Source: an uncultured Clostridia bacterium
GTDB lineage: Bacteria > Bacillota > Clostridia > Christensenellales > CAG-917
Length of the DNA: 64,000 nt
Direction of reading: 5' to 3'
NCBI GenBank assembly: GCA_934277615.1
Contig: CAKQUV010000002.1
Location: forward strand, 124,001-188,000
Each line of letters begins with the position of its first letter. Within the stretch, counting starts at the first letter, position 1. The notes beneath the pieces are model-generated. The model was not told where the DNA came from, ran no database searches, and worked only from the letters and a program-made list of their open reading frames with translations. Shown one piece after another: positions 1 to 8,797 of the stretch. The translations under genes were made by a program, and so were the position numbers.

Positions 1-436
1 TGCGTCGACGGTGAGGACGTGTCGATACCGTACCGAGTGAAGTGCAAAGTGTTGTCCGATTTTGGATACAAGTTGCTTTCCAAAACGCAAAAAAATCGCA
101 TATTTGTGCGTGTTGACGAGAAATCACGACGGAAAAGTGAGAGGAAGAGCGGTCAAACAACTGCTTTCCGACTTTGACGAATATCCCGTTTGGGTATATC
201 CGTATATTCTCAAATTGTGCGACGAGTACGTCGAGAATATTCTAAAATGCATTTACGACGCACTGCCAAAACTCGATAACAAGCATTTTAGGCGCATTGT
301 AATCGAAAATATGTCCAATATCAAGCTCGGCTATGAGCGTATGGTGAGTTATTGGAACGCGTACTATCGTGCCGATTATTGCAATATCGACGATTACGTC
401 GGCAAAAAGATATACGACGCATTGCTCAATCCGTAA
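1..436 (+). CDS. Unknown protein, 3' part, probable frameshift
   Basis: The gene enters from the left edge. Frame 1 is open from base 1 and reads like real protein up to the run of seven A at 89-95. After the run the plausible protein continues in frame 2 (IAYLCVLTRNHDGKVRGRAV and on) to the stop at 434-436. Removing one A joins both parts into one reading frame, so I see one gene with an extra A and not a start at the TTG at 62. The helical, charged C-terminal part recalls HEAT-like repeat proteins, but I do not recognise the family. No function is assigned. Confidence 0.5.
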
Positions 437-493
437 AGCGCGCCTTGCAAACTTACCAAACTCGCAAATAAGAAAACTCCACATGTAAAAAGA

Positions 494-525
494 AACGGCG
501 GATAAAATATCCGTCGTTCCTTTTT
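494..525. terminator. Bidirectional terminator between unknown gene and clpB
   Basis: An 11-bp stem (494-504 with 508-518, one G-T pair) sits between two convergent genes. It is followed by CCTTTTT on the plus strand and by a T-rich run on the minus strand, so it can serve both. Confidence 0.75.
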
Positions 526-552
526 ATAGAAAAGGGGAGAATTGGTTATCTT

Positions 553-3141
553 TTATTTTTTGGACGATACCACGATTTCGCCGTTTACAGCGTCCACCAC
601 AATGGTGTCGCCCTCGTCCATATTGCCTTGCAAGATTGCTCTTGCCACCTTTGTTTCCACGTTGCTTTCGATATAACGCTTCAATGGCCTTGCGCCGAAG
701 GTTACGTCGTATCCGCCGTCAACGATGAGGTCTTTTGCGGATTGCGTGACTTCCAATTTGAGATTTTGCTTTTCAAGACGGTCGGAGAGTTTCTTAAGCA
801 AGATGTCGATGATCTTGTACACGTTTTCTCTCGTGAGCGGAGTGAAGAGTACCGTATCGTCAAGTCTGTTGAGGAACTCGGGGCGGAAGGTTTGTTTGAG
901 CAGTTTGTCGATTTGCTCTTTCGCCTCTTCTTTGATGTTGCCGTCCTTGTCGATGTTGTCCAAAATTACGTTGCTACCGAGGTTGGACGTCAAGATGATG
1001 ATTGTGTTCTTGAAGTTTACCGTTCTGCCTTGGCTGTCCGTAATTCTGCCGTCGTCAAGCACTTGGAGCAAGATGTTGAATACGTCGGGATGCGCCTTTT
1101 CGATTTCGTCGAATAGCACCACTGAGTAGGGCTTTCTTCTCACAGCCTCGGTGAGTTGACCGCCCTCGTCGTAACCTACGTATCCCGGAGGCGCACCTAT
1201 AAGACGCGATACGCTGAATTTTTCCATATACTCCGTCATATCGATACGCACGATGTTGCGCTCGTCGTCAAAGAGATAGGATGCCAGCGTTTTTGCAAGT
1301 TCCGTCTTGCCGACGCCCGTCGGACCGAGGAAGAGGAAGGAACCGATAGGACGATTCTCATCCGAAATGCCCGCACGCGAACGGATAACCGCCTCGCTCA
1401 CCGCCTTGACCGCCTCGTCCTGACCGATAACTCTCTTGTGAAGTTCGTCGGAGAGGTGGAGCAGTTTCTCTTTTTCGCTTTCCATAAGTTTGGTTACGGG
1501 GATACCCGTCCACTTTGCCACGATTTTTGCGATTTCGTCCGCGGTAACCTCGTCACGGAGAAGTGTAGTGCCGTTTGCGGATTTCTTTTCCGCCTCTTCC
1601 AATTTCTTGGTGAGGGCAGGCAGTTCGCCGTATTGCAATTGCGCCGCTTTGCCGTAGTCGCTGCGACGTTTCGCTTCTTCGATTTGAAGATTTACACGGT
1701 CGATTTCGGCTTTGGTGTCTTGCACGCTATTGATTTCTTTCTTTTCGTTTTCCCATTGCGCTTTCATTTCGTTGAACTTGTCGTGAAGTTCCGAAAGTTC
1801 TTTCTTTATGCTCTCTCTGCGATCGACGGACAATTTATCCGTTTCTTTTTCAAGCGCCATTTCCTCGATTTCGAGTTGCATAATCTTACGGCTGATAACG
1901 TCCATTTCGGTGGGCATGCTATCGATTTCCGTACGAATCATTGCGCACGCCTCGTCCACAAGGTCTATAGCCTTATCGGGGAGGAATCTGTCCGTGATGT
2001 ATCTGTCGGAAAGCGTAGCCGCCGCAACAAGCGCTTGGTCGTGAATGCGCACGCCGTGGAAGATTTCGTATCTTTCTTTCAAACCACGCAGTATTGCAAT
2101 AGTGTCCTCAACCGTCGGTTCGTTGACCATAACGGGTTGGAAACGCCTTTCGAGCGCAGGATCTTTTTCAATATATTTGCGGTATTCGTCAAGCGTTGTC
2201 GCGCCGATGCAGTGGAGTTCGCCCCTTGCAAGCATAGGTTTCAAGAGGTTGCCTGCGTCCATGCTGCCTTCCGTCTTGCCTGCGCCGACAATGGTGTGAA
2301 GCTCGTCGATGAAGAGCAGCATTCTGCCGTTTTGCTTCTTGATTTCGGTAAGAACGGCTTTGAGTCTTTCTTCAAATTCGCCTCTGTATTTTGCGCCTGC
2401 GATAAGCGCGCCCATATCGAGAGCAAAGATGTGCTTGTCTTTAAGGCCTTCGGGAACGTCGCCTCTTACGATACGTTGCGCAAGCCCTTCCGCAATAGCG
2501 GTTTTGCCGACGCCAGCCTCACCGATAAGCACGGGGTTGTTCTTGGTCTTTCTCGAAAGAATACGTATAACGTTTCTTATTTCGTCATCACGACCTATGA
2601 CGGGATCGAGCTTGCCTCTTGCCGCTCTTTCCACCATATCGTGTCCGTATTTGTTAAGCACGTCGTATGTGTCCTCGGGGCTATCGTTTGTTACTTTTGA
2701 GGTTTTAACTTGCGAAAGTGCGTCCATAAAGTCCTTTTTTGTAACTTTGCACTTTGCAAACGCATTTTTAAGAGCGGTTGTGGGATTGTCGAGAATAGCC
2801 TCGAATATATGTTCAACGCTCACGTAATCGTCGCCGTTCTTGCTTGCGATTTTTTCCGCTTGAGAGAGCATAAGCGACGCATCTTGGCTGAGATACACTT
2901 CGCCTGCGCCGTCGCCCGTAACAGACGAGAACGAGGATATAATCTTTTCGATTTCGCGCAAAAGCGCAGGTGCGTCGCCGCCGCATTTGGTTACGAGTTT
3001 GGGGATGAGCCCCTCATCGTCGTCCAAAAGCGCATAAGCGATGTGCTCCTTTGTCAGTTGTTGGTTGTGCCTTTCCAGGGCTATATTTTGCGCTCTGTTG
3101 ATTGCGTCGAGCGCCTTCTTTGTAAATTTGTTGGTGTCCAT
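553..3141 (-). CDS. clpB: ATP-dependent disaggregase ClpB
   Basis: ClpB is a cytosolic hexameric AAA+ chaperone that, with DnaK, pulls proteins out of heat-induced aggregates. The 862 residues match the usual length. Visible in order: Clp-N repeat domain (about 1-150), first Walker A GEAGVGKT at 207-214, a charged coiled-coil middle domain (about 400-530), second Walker A GPTGVGKT at 606-613, and a C-terminal D2-small domain. The middle domain separates ClpB from ClpC and ClpA. Its promoter carries a CIRCE operator, so HrcA repression and heat induction are expected. The gene is transcribed alone, between two terminators. Confidence 0.97.
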   Translation of the reverse strand: MDTNKFTKKALDAINRAQNIALERHNQQLTKEHIAYALLDDDEGLIPKLVTKCGGDAPALLREIEKIISSFSSVTGDGAGEVYLSQDASLMLSQAEKIASKNGDDYVSVEHIFEAILDNPTTALKNAFAKCKVTKKDFMDALSQVKTSKVTNDSPEDTYDVLNKYGHDMVERAARGKLDPVIGRDDEIRNVIRILSRKTKNNPVLIGEAGVGKTAIAEGLAQRIVRGDVPEGLKDKHIFALDMGALIAGAKYRGEFEERLKAVLTEIKKQNGRMLLFIDELHTIVGAGKTEGSMDAGNLLKPMLARGELHCIGATTLDEYRKYIEKDPALERRFQPVMVNEPTVEDTIAILRGLKERYEIFHGVRIHDQALVAAATLSDRYITDRFLPDKAIDLVDEACAMIRTEIDSMPTEMDVISRKIMQLEIEEMALEKETDKLSVDRRESIKKELSELHDKFNEMKAQWENEKKEINSVQDTKAEIDRVNLQIEEAKRRSDYGKAAQLQYGELPALTKKLEEAEKKSANGTTLLRDEVTADEIAKIVAKWTGIPVTKLMESEKEKLLHLSDELHKRVIGQDEAVKAVSEAVIRSRAGISDENRPIGSFLFLGPTGVGKTELAKTLASYLFDDERNIVRIDMTEYMEKFSVSRLIGAPPGYVGYDEGGQLTEAVRRKPYSVVLFDEIEKAHPDVFNILLQVLDDGRITDSQGRTVNFKNTIIILTSNLGSNVILDNIDKDGNIKEEAKEQIDKLLKQTFRPEFLNRLDDTVLFTPLTRENVYKIIDILLKKLSDRLEKQNLKLEVTQSAKDLIVDGGYDVTFGARPLKRYIESNVETKVARAILQGNMDEGDTIVVDAVNGEIVVSSKK

Positions 3142-3208
3142 ATCAAAAACCTCCTTTTCAATATGTTATACTTGATATCAGGTGCTTGGCAATCTTTTTC
3201 TTTGACTG

Positions 3209-3235
3209 TTAGCACTCTTTATCTTCGATTGCTAA
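3209..3235 (-). promoter_or_regulatory. CIRCE operator (HrcA site)
   Basis: The plus strand reads TTAGCACTC, nine bases, GATTGCTAA. The consensus is TTAGCACTC-N9-GAGTGCTAA, so only one base of 18 differs. It lies just downstream of, and touching, the -10 box of the clpB promoter, where HrcA binding would block transcription. Confidence 0.9.
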
Positions 3236-3262
3236 TTATAGCACGCATTTTTCATTTGTCAA
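3235..3262 (-). promoter_or_regulatory. Sigma-A promoter of clpB
   Basis: On the minus strand TTGACA (3257-3262) is followed after 16 bases by TATAAT (3235-3240). Both hexamers are perfect. The CIRCE element overlaps the downstream side. Confidence 0.85.
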
Positions 3263-3284
3263 TAGATTTTTGACTATTTTTTGC

Positions 3285-3325
3285 AAAAAAAATCAAGCCT
3301 TGCGATATAGCGACGCAAGGCTTGA
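3285..3325 (-). terminator. Terminator of the tetR-like gene
   Basis: A perfect 12-bp stem (TCAAGCCTTGCG at 3293-3304 with 3314-3325) is followed on the minus strand by eight T. It lies 27 bases after the regulator stop codon and before the clpB promoter. Confidence 0.85.
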
Positions 3326-3351
3326 AAAGTTATAGATATTTTGATGGCTAT

Positions 3352-3933
3352 TTATTGTTTTTTCACAAAATAATGAGCGGCGATAGGGCAGGATGCGTAT
3401 GAGATAAACTCTTCCTTTGAGTATTTTTCCGGGTTGTCTATGCACCAAAGCGCAGTGCTGAGCATGCCGCCGGCAATGAAGTTTGCGATGAACTGCAGAG
3501 GCACTTTTATCTCATACGTGTCCTTGTATTTGGACAACTGATACTTGACGGAGTGCGCGATTGAGTCCTGAATGGTGCTCACCACTTTGCCGCCACGATT
3601 GTTCTTTATGATGTTTGCGATGTGATTGTGTTGGTCGAAGAAGAAATCCACCGCCATAATCATCAACGAGTTGATAGTTTCATTGGGTGTTGTGAGTTTT
3701 GTGTCCTTGGTAAACTTGGCGTAAAGGTCGTCCTTAAGTTCCTCTAGCGCAAACGAGAGAAGGTGATATTTGTCCTCGAAGTGCGCATAGAACGTCGCGC
3801 GATTGACCATTGCCTTGTTGCAAAGGTCTATGACGCTGATTTTTTCGATGGACTCTTCTTCCATCATATCGAGCAGCGTGTTGGACAGGAGTTTCCTCGT
3901 ACGGATAATCCTCAAATCTTCCTTGGTCGTCAT
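3352..3933 (-). CDS. TetR/AcrR family regulator
   Basis: A 193-residue DNA-binding repressor. The N-terminal helix-turn-helix (about residues 33-60) contains the family hallmark ATFYAHFEDKYHLL. The rest is a helical ligand domain of the TetR_C type found in Firmicutes. The start ATG follows AGGGGACA. It is divergent from a two-gene ABC exporter across a 314-bp gap holding both promoters and dyad sequences, so control of the exporter and of itself is the simplest inference. The ligand cannot be read from sequence. Confidence 0.85.
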   Translation of the reverse strand: MTTKEDLRIIRTRKLLSNTLLDMMEEESIEKISVIDLCNKAMVNRATFYAHFEDKYHLLSFALEELKDDLYAKFTKDTKLTTPNETINSLMIMAVDFFFDQHNHIANIIKNNRGGKVVSTIQDSIAHSVKYQLSKYKDTYEIKVPLQFIANFIAGGMLSTALWCIDNPEKYSKEEFISYASCPIAAHYFVKKQ

Positions 3934-3965
3934 ATTTGTGTCCCCTTATTTGTATTGACGTATGT

Positions 3966-3994
3966 ATTATTACACAAAAACGCGATTTTGTCAA
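3966..3994 (-). promoter_or_regulatory. Promoter of tetR-like gene
   Basis: TTGACA (3989-3994) and AATAAT (3966-3971) are spaced 17 bp on the minus strand. The perfect palindrome CACACGTGTG at 4002-4011 lies just upstream and could be an operator. Confidence 0.65.
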
Positions 3995-4163
3995 GATATC
4001 TCACACGTGTGCCGATACAAGACAATTCATTCGAATATACATGCGATATTCCATGCAAGCGCGCCAAGGCGCAAAACAACTTTTATTTTTGTCGAATTTT
4101 AGGAGCACGACATATGGAATATTAAAATAAAAATTAATATGTACATTATTTTTTTATAATTGG

Positions 4164-4192
4164 TTGACAATTGTTTTCAATAATTGTAAATA
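4164..4192 (+). promoter_or_regulatory. Promoter of ABC exporter with dyad
   Basis: TTGACA (4164-4169), 17 bp, TAAATA (4187-4192). The spacer carries the dyad ACAATT (4168-4173) and AATTGT (4182-4187), a possible repressor site. A wider inverted pair, ATATTCCAT near 4045 and ATGGAATAT near 4115, lies upstream. Nothing else is seen in the 3934-4247 gap. Confidence 0.6.
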
Positions 4193-4247
4193 GAATAGTG
4201 AGAACAGAATTATAGACAGTATCGCATTTCGCGATTTTCAGGTGATT

Positions 4248-6101
4248 ATGGCACAAGAAAGAATTAAAACTCCAAAATCCAAAGGCGGATGGAAGAAGAT
4301 GGCAGGGTGCATCGGCGAATACAAGGTGCCCACGATTTTCACATCCGTTTTGGTGGCGTGCGAGGTGTTGTTCGAGGTCTTTATACCGCTCATAATGGCG
4401 CAAATCGTCAACGTCGGCATGGACACAACGATAGACTCGTTCACCTTTACGATTGAACTTGGCAAAATCAAATGGATTTGGTTTACGCTTGCGGACAGAA
4501 AGATGTTCATCCTGGCGTGCGGCGGACTTATGATTGCAATGGCGCTCATATCTCTTTTGTTCGGCGTAACGTCGGGCAGACTTGCCGCAAAAGCGTCCAC
4601 GGGTTTTGCAAAGAACTTGCGCAAAAAGCTCTTTTACAAAATTGAGAATTTCTCCTTTGCAAACCTTGACCGTTTCAACACCGCAAGCCTCGTTACAAGA
4701 CTTACGACGGACGTAACCAACATACAGATGTCCTATCAGGTTGTATTCCGTATGCTCGTTCGCTCTCCGGTTATGCTCATACTCGCCATCTGCATGGCGG
4801 TATCCATAAGCCCGGATTTGTCCGTAATATTCGCAGTCGCTTTGCCGATACTTCTTATCGGTATCATCATCGGCGTAAAAGTCGTTTTCCCGAGATTTGA
4901 GAAAATGCTTCACAAGTACGACGATATGAACGAGTCCACGCAAGAAAACCTTATCGGTATCCGCGCGGTCAAAGCGTTCGTAAGAGAGGACAACGAGATT
5001 GCCAAATTCAAAAAAGTCAGTTCCACCGTTCAAAAATTGCAGTTGTCGGCAGAGCGCATTATCGTCATCATGTTCCCGTTTATGCAACTTCTCGTCTACG
5101 GATGCTTGATTTGCGTGGCGTGGTTCGGCGGCAACGATATCATTATCGGCAAAATGCATCTTGGCGATTTCACGGCGTTTTTGAGCTACATAATGCAGAT
5201 TCTGATGTCGCTTATGATGGTCGCAATGGGCTTTATGACCATCGTTATGTCGCGCGCTTCGCTTGACCGTATCGTCGAAGTTTTGGACGAAAAGATCGAC
5301 ATCGAGGACGGCGAGAACGCTCAGGACATCCAAGTCGCAGACGGCAGTATAGACTTTGACAACGTGGATTTCTCTTATTCCAAATCGCCGGACGTTCTCA
5401 ATCTCGAGAATATCGACCTTCACATAAAGAGCGGCGAAACGATAGGAATCATTGGCGGCACGGGTTCGGCAAAAACCACGCTCGTGCAACTTATACCTCG
5501 TCTTTACGACACGCTTGACGGCGAAGTAAAGGTTGGCGGAGTCAACGTCAAGGATTACAAACTTGACAATTTGCGCTCGGCAATCGGCATGGTGTTGCAA
5601 AAGAACGTGCTTTTCAGCGGCACAATCAAGCAAAACTTGCTTTGGGGCAACCCGAACGCAACGGATGAGGAAGTTGAGCACGCAGCCAAAGCGGCGCAAG
5701 CGCACGATTTTATCATGTCTTTCCCCGACGGCTATCAGACGGAACTCGGACAGGGCGGCGTCAACGTATCAGGCGGACAAAAGCAACGTCTTTGTATTGC
5801 GCGCGCGCTTTTGAAACATCCCAAAATTATGATTTTGGACGACTCTACTTCAGCAGTCGATACCGCAACCGACGCAAAGATAAGAAGCGGTCTTAAGAGC
5901 GAATTCGGCGATACCACCGTTATTATAATCGCGCAGCGTATATCTTCCGTTGAGAACGCGGACAGAATTATTGTCATGAACGACGGCAAGATTGACGCAA
6001 TCGGCACGCATGAAGAACTTATCGCAACCAACAATATCTATCAAGACGTATATAATTCCCAAAAGAAGGGATCGGACGAGGAGGTGAGCGTTAATGCCTA
6101 A
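4248..6101 (+). CDS. ABC exporter subunit, degenerate-site half
   Basis: A full-size ABC half-exporter: six membrane segments (about 1-330) then a nucleotide-binding domain with GGTGSAKT, signature VSGGQ and Walker B ILDDSTSAVD. The residue after Walker B is Asp, not the catalytic Glu, and the switch residue is Gln (IIAQR), not His. Its partner downstream has both canonical residues. That asymmetry is the mark of heterodimeric exporters such as TM287/288 and BmrCD, which export drugs or lipophilic compounds. I chose ATG 4248 because AGGTGAT lies correctly before it; a GTG at 4242 has no ribosome site. It overlaps the next gene by 8 bp. Confidence 0.9.
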   Translation: MAQERIKTPKSKGGWKKMAGCIGEYKVPTIFTSVLVACEVLFEVFIPLIMAQIVNVGMDTTIDSFTFTIELGKIKWIWFTLADRKMFILACGGLMIAMALISLLFGVTSGRLAAKASTGFAKNLRKKLFYKIENFSFANLDRFNTASLVTRLTTDVTNIQMSYQVVFRMLVRSPVMLILAICMAVSISPDLSVIFAVALPILLIGIIIGVKVVFPRFEKMLHKYDDMNESTQENLIGIRAVKAFVREDNEIAKFKKVSSTVQKLQLSAERIIVIMFPFMQLLVYGCLICVAWFGGNDIIIGKMHLGDFTAFLSYIMQILMSLMMVAMGFMTIVMSRASLDRIVEVLDEKIDIEDGENAQDIQVADGSIDFDNVDFSYSKSPDVLNLENIDLHIKSGETIGIIGGTGSAKTTLVQLIPRLYDTLDGEVKVGGVNVKDYKLDNLRSAIGMVLQKNVLFSGTIKQNLLWGNPNATDEEVEHAAKAAQAHDFIMSFPDGYQTELGQGGVNVSGGQKQRLCIARALLKHPKIMILDDSTSAVDTATDAKIRSGLKSEFGDTTVIIIAQRISSVENADRIIVMNDGKIDAIGTHEELIATNNIYQDVYNSQKKGSDEEVSVNA

Positions 6102-8064
6102 AACAAAGAAAAACACGGCAAATCCCGCAATGCACGGCAAGAATTTCCGCGCCCAAAGCCCGTCCAAGACTTTCAAGCGAATACTAACTTATCTCAAGCC
6201 CTACACGGGTATGTTGATCGGCGCGTTGATTTGCATGATCGCAAACGTCGTCTGCAACATCGCAGGCACGTTTATGCTCGGCTCCGTCATTGTCAACAAC
6301 TACATTCTTCCGCTTGCGTATAAGTTTAATAACTTGGTGACAACCGACCCCGACATCATTGCAAGGTCTGCGGAAATCACCATTCAGAACTTCGGCGGCA
6401 TAGTCGGCGTTATGGCGGCAATGTACGTCGCCGGCGCAAGCTTGCACTATGTATATAACTACATCATTGTAAAAGTTACTACTCAAGTGCTTCAAAACGT
6501 CCGCGACGAGATGTTTGAAAAGATGGAAAAATTGCCCATTCGCTACTTCGACACTCACACGCACGGCGACATAATGAGCCTTTACACCAACGACACGGAC
6601 ACTTTGCGCGAGTTGCTCTCCAACGGCATCCCCAACCTCATATCCAACGTTATGACGATAGTGGGTATGTTCATCGCAATGATGGCAACGTCGTGGGTGC
6701 TTGCGCTTTGCTCAGTCGCAATGATAGTCGTTATGCTGTTTATAATGAAGTACATCGGCGGCAAGAGCGGCAAGTATTTTGTCGGACAACAACGCCAGAC
6801 GGGCGCAATCAACGGCTTTATAGAAGAACATATCGACGGTATGAAGGTTGTCAAAGTGTTCTGCCACGAGGACGCGGAAAAAGAAGATTTCGACGGTTTC
6901 AACGAACGTCTTTTCCACGATTCCGACAAAGCGCACAAATACGCAAATATCTTGTTCCCGATTATGGGCAACTTGTCCTACGTATCTTATGCAATCACCG
7001 CAATCGTCGGCACGATTTTGGCAATAAGCGGTACGGGCGCGGTGGCGCTTTCCTGGGGCGGTTTGGTATCCTTCATGCAGTTCTCTCGTCAATTCAGCAA
7101 TCCGCTTGCGCAAATCGCTCAACAAATGAACGGCGTTCTCATGGCGCTTGCAGGAGCGGAACGTATCTTCGAGCTTATCGACCAAGAACCCGAAAAAGAC
7201 GAAGGCTACGTTACTTTGGTCAACGCAAAAGAGGACGAGAACGGCAACATTGTCGAAACTCCCGAATATACGGGTATGTGGGCTTGGAAACACTTCCACA
7301 AAGCGGAAGGCACAACCACCTACGTCAAGTGGCAAGGTAAAGTGCAGTTTGATGACGTAACGTTTGGATACGTGCCTGAAAAGACCGTGCTCAAACACGT
7401 TACCATGTACGCATTGCCCGGACAAAAAGTCGCGCTTGTCGGCTCAACAGGCGCAGGCAAAACAACCATAACCAACCTTATCAACCGCTTCTACGACGTG
7501 GAGGACGGCAAGATAAGATACGACGATATCAACATCACCAAAATCAACAAGAACGATTTGCGCCGCTCCATGGCAATGGTTTTGCAGGATACGCACCTTT
7601 TCACGGGTACCGTTGCGGACAATATCCGCTTTGGCAAACTTGACGCAACTGACGAGGAAGTTGAAAACGCCGCAAAACTCGCCAATGCCGACTATTTCAT
7701 CCGCCACTTGCCCGAGGGCTATAACACAATGCTCACAGGCGACGGCGAGAATTTGTCGCAAGGTCAACGTCAGCTCCTCGCAATCGCGCGCGCGGCAATT
7801 GCCAATCCGCCCGTGCTTATTTTGGACGAGGCAACCAGCTCCATCGACACTCGCACCGAGAAACTCATCGAGCAAGGCATGGACAAACTCATGCAAGGTC
7901 GCACCGTCTTTGTCATCGCCCATAGACTTTCCACCGTCCGCAACGCCGACGTTATCTGCGTTCTCGAACACGGTGAAATCATCGAACGCGGCAATCACGA
8001 GCAGTTAATCGCTAAACGCGGTAAGTACTATCAACTCTACACCGGCGCTTTCGAACTTGAATAA
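6094..8064 (+). CDS. ABC exporter subunit, catalytic half
   Basis: The 656-residue partner of the preceding gene: N-terminal basic stretch, six membrane segments (about 30-340), then a nucleotide-binding domain with GSTGAGKT, signature LSQGQ, Walker B ILDEATSSID with catalytic Glu, and switch His in IAHRLST. It therefore supplies the working ATPase site of the dimer. GGAGGTGA precedes the ATG. A linker of about 45 residues with an aromatic segment separates membrane and ATPase parts and is longer than usual. The last codons form the left arm of a palindromic element, which probably ends the transcript. Confidence 0.92.
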   Translation: MPKTKKNTANPAMHGKNFRAQSPSKTFKRILTYLKPYTGMLIGALICMIANVVCNIAGTFMLGSVIVNNYILPLAYKFNNLVTTDPDIIARSAEITIQNFGGIVGVMAAMYVAGASLHYVYNYIIVKVTTQVLQNVRDEMFEKMEKLPIRYFDTHTHGDIMSLYTNDTDTLRELLSNGIPNLISNVMTIVGMFIAMMATSWVLALCSVAMIVVMLFIMKYIGGKSGKYFVGQQRQTGAINGFIEEHIDGMKVVKVFCHEDAEKEDFDGFNERLFHDSDKAHKYANILFPIMGNLSYVSYAITAIVGTILAISGTGAVALSWGGLVSFMQFSRQFSNPLAQIAQQMNGVLMALAGAERIFELIDQEPEKDEGYVTLVNAKEDENGNIVETPEYTGMWAWKHFHKAEGTTTYVKWQGKVQFDDVTFGYVPEKTVLKHVTMYALPGQKVALVGSTGAGKTTITNLINRFYDVEDGKIRYDDINITKINKNDLRRSMAMVLQDTHLFTGTVADNIRFGKLDATDEEVENAAKLANADYFIRHLPEGYNTMLTGDGENLSQGQRQLLAIARAAIANPPVLILDEATSSIDTRTEKLIEQGMDKLMQGRTVFVIAHRLSTVRNADVICVLEHGEIIERGNHEQLIAKRGKYYQLYTGAFELE

Positions 8065-8196
8065 GCCCCACAACGGCAAATAACTGCGTCAGAGCCGTCC
8101 GCCCGTCAACTCATTTACGCTTAGTAAATTAGGGTTGCCGTTCGGACGGCTTTTCCGCGCTCTTCATCTCAATATTGGCTTATTCGCGCTCGAAAG
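8048..8196 (+). repeat. Stop-codon palindromic element, copy 1
   Basis: A nested palindrome begins inside the last codons of the exporter gene. Outer arms 8048-8067 and 8177-8196 match at 17 of 20 positions, and the left arm includes the stop codon. An inner stem joins AGCCGTCCG (8093-8101) to CGGACGGCT (8143-8151), and an innermost stem is CAACTCA...TTAGGGTTG. The 61 bases 8091-8151 are identical to 38682-38742 after hypA. The inner hairpin followed by TTTTCC may terminate transcription. Confidence 0.8.
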
Positions 8197-8208
8197 ATAA
8201 AGTATTGT

Positions 8209-8671
8209 CATAACTCCTCAAAATACAATAACCCCCTCTCTCCGGACACGCCGGCATTTCTCGAAACAACTATTAAATGCAATTTTCCCTTTCCTCAAGG
8301 TGTTTGGACTTCGGCGTTTGCGCACCGCAATCCGCCTCGTTCGCTTTGGCTACGACACATTCACCGAATGTGTCGCTTAACGCGTCGCGCCCATATTCCG
8401 TTCCCCCTCTGCGCTTTGCTTGAGGGAACCCACGACGACCGCGCAGCGGGGGACAACTCGACGCGATTGACTTCGTAACAATCGCTATTCCGTCGCTACG
8501 CTCCTTACGGTACTCGCATAGAAAAGTATCGTTCTCTTGTTATGCCACTTCGCCTGCGTGGCGGCTGCGCAACAAAATGCCACGCATTCTCGTACTATTC
8601 ATCAAGCTCGACGCTCGGTGCGGTCGGCGCCTTGCGCCTCCAACTTCGAATAAGCACATTCCGTTAATAAG
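8209..8671 (-). repeat. Long structured repeat, copy A
   Basis: Reverse-complement copy of a repeat of about 460 nt also present at 31869-32387 and 38906-39360. Shared blocks include CTTATTAACGG at one end, the hairpin GACACATTC...GAATGTGTC (here 8354-8374), a GCGAACGAGGCGGATTGCGG block and CCGGCGTGTCCGG near the other end. There is no coding frame with a recognisable protein. A 7-bp AT tandem repeat (8717-8741) flanks it. Confidence 0.8.
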
Positions 8672-8716
8672 TACTCTCCGAATGAGTGTGCGTTTGGATA
8701 AGGCTACACCTTCCAC

Positions 8717-8741
8717 AATTATTAATTATTAATTATTAATT
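8717..8741. repeat. AATTATT tandem repeat
   Basis: Three and a half copies of the 7-bp unit AATTATT. The inverse unit AATTAAT is repeated at 31791-31822, also beside a long-repeat copy. Confidence 0.8.
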
Positions 8742-8762
8742 CAAATATAACCTAATCCTATC

Positions 8763-8791
8763 TTGAAAACACATTACACCTATGCTACAAT
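8763..8791 (+). promoter_or_regulatory. Promoter predicting a leaderless mRNA
   Basis: TTGAAA (8763-8768), 17 bp, TACAAT (8786-8791) with a TG extension. Only six bases separate the -10 box from the ATG at 8798, so transcription should start at or next to the start codon. No Shine-Dalgarno sequence is present. Confidence 0.65.
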
Positions 8792-8797
8792 ACTTTT

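Noticed and set aside
1156..2700. 514-codon open frame antisense to clpB
   Set aside because: ClpB domains and CIRCE show that the minus strand is coding.
4146..5705. 519-codon open frame antisense to the first exporter gene
   Set aside because: Basic, Tyr/His-rich composition with no family; the exporter motifs are on the plus strand.
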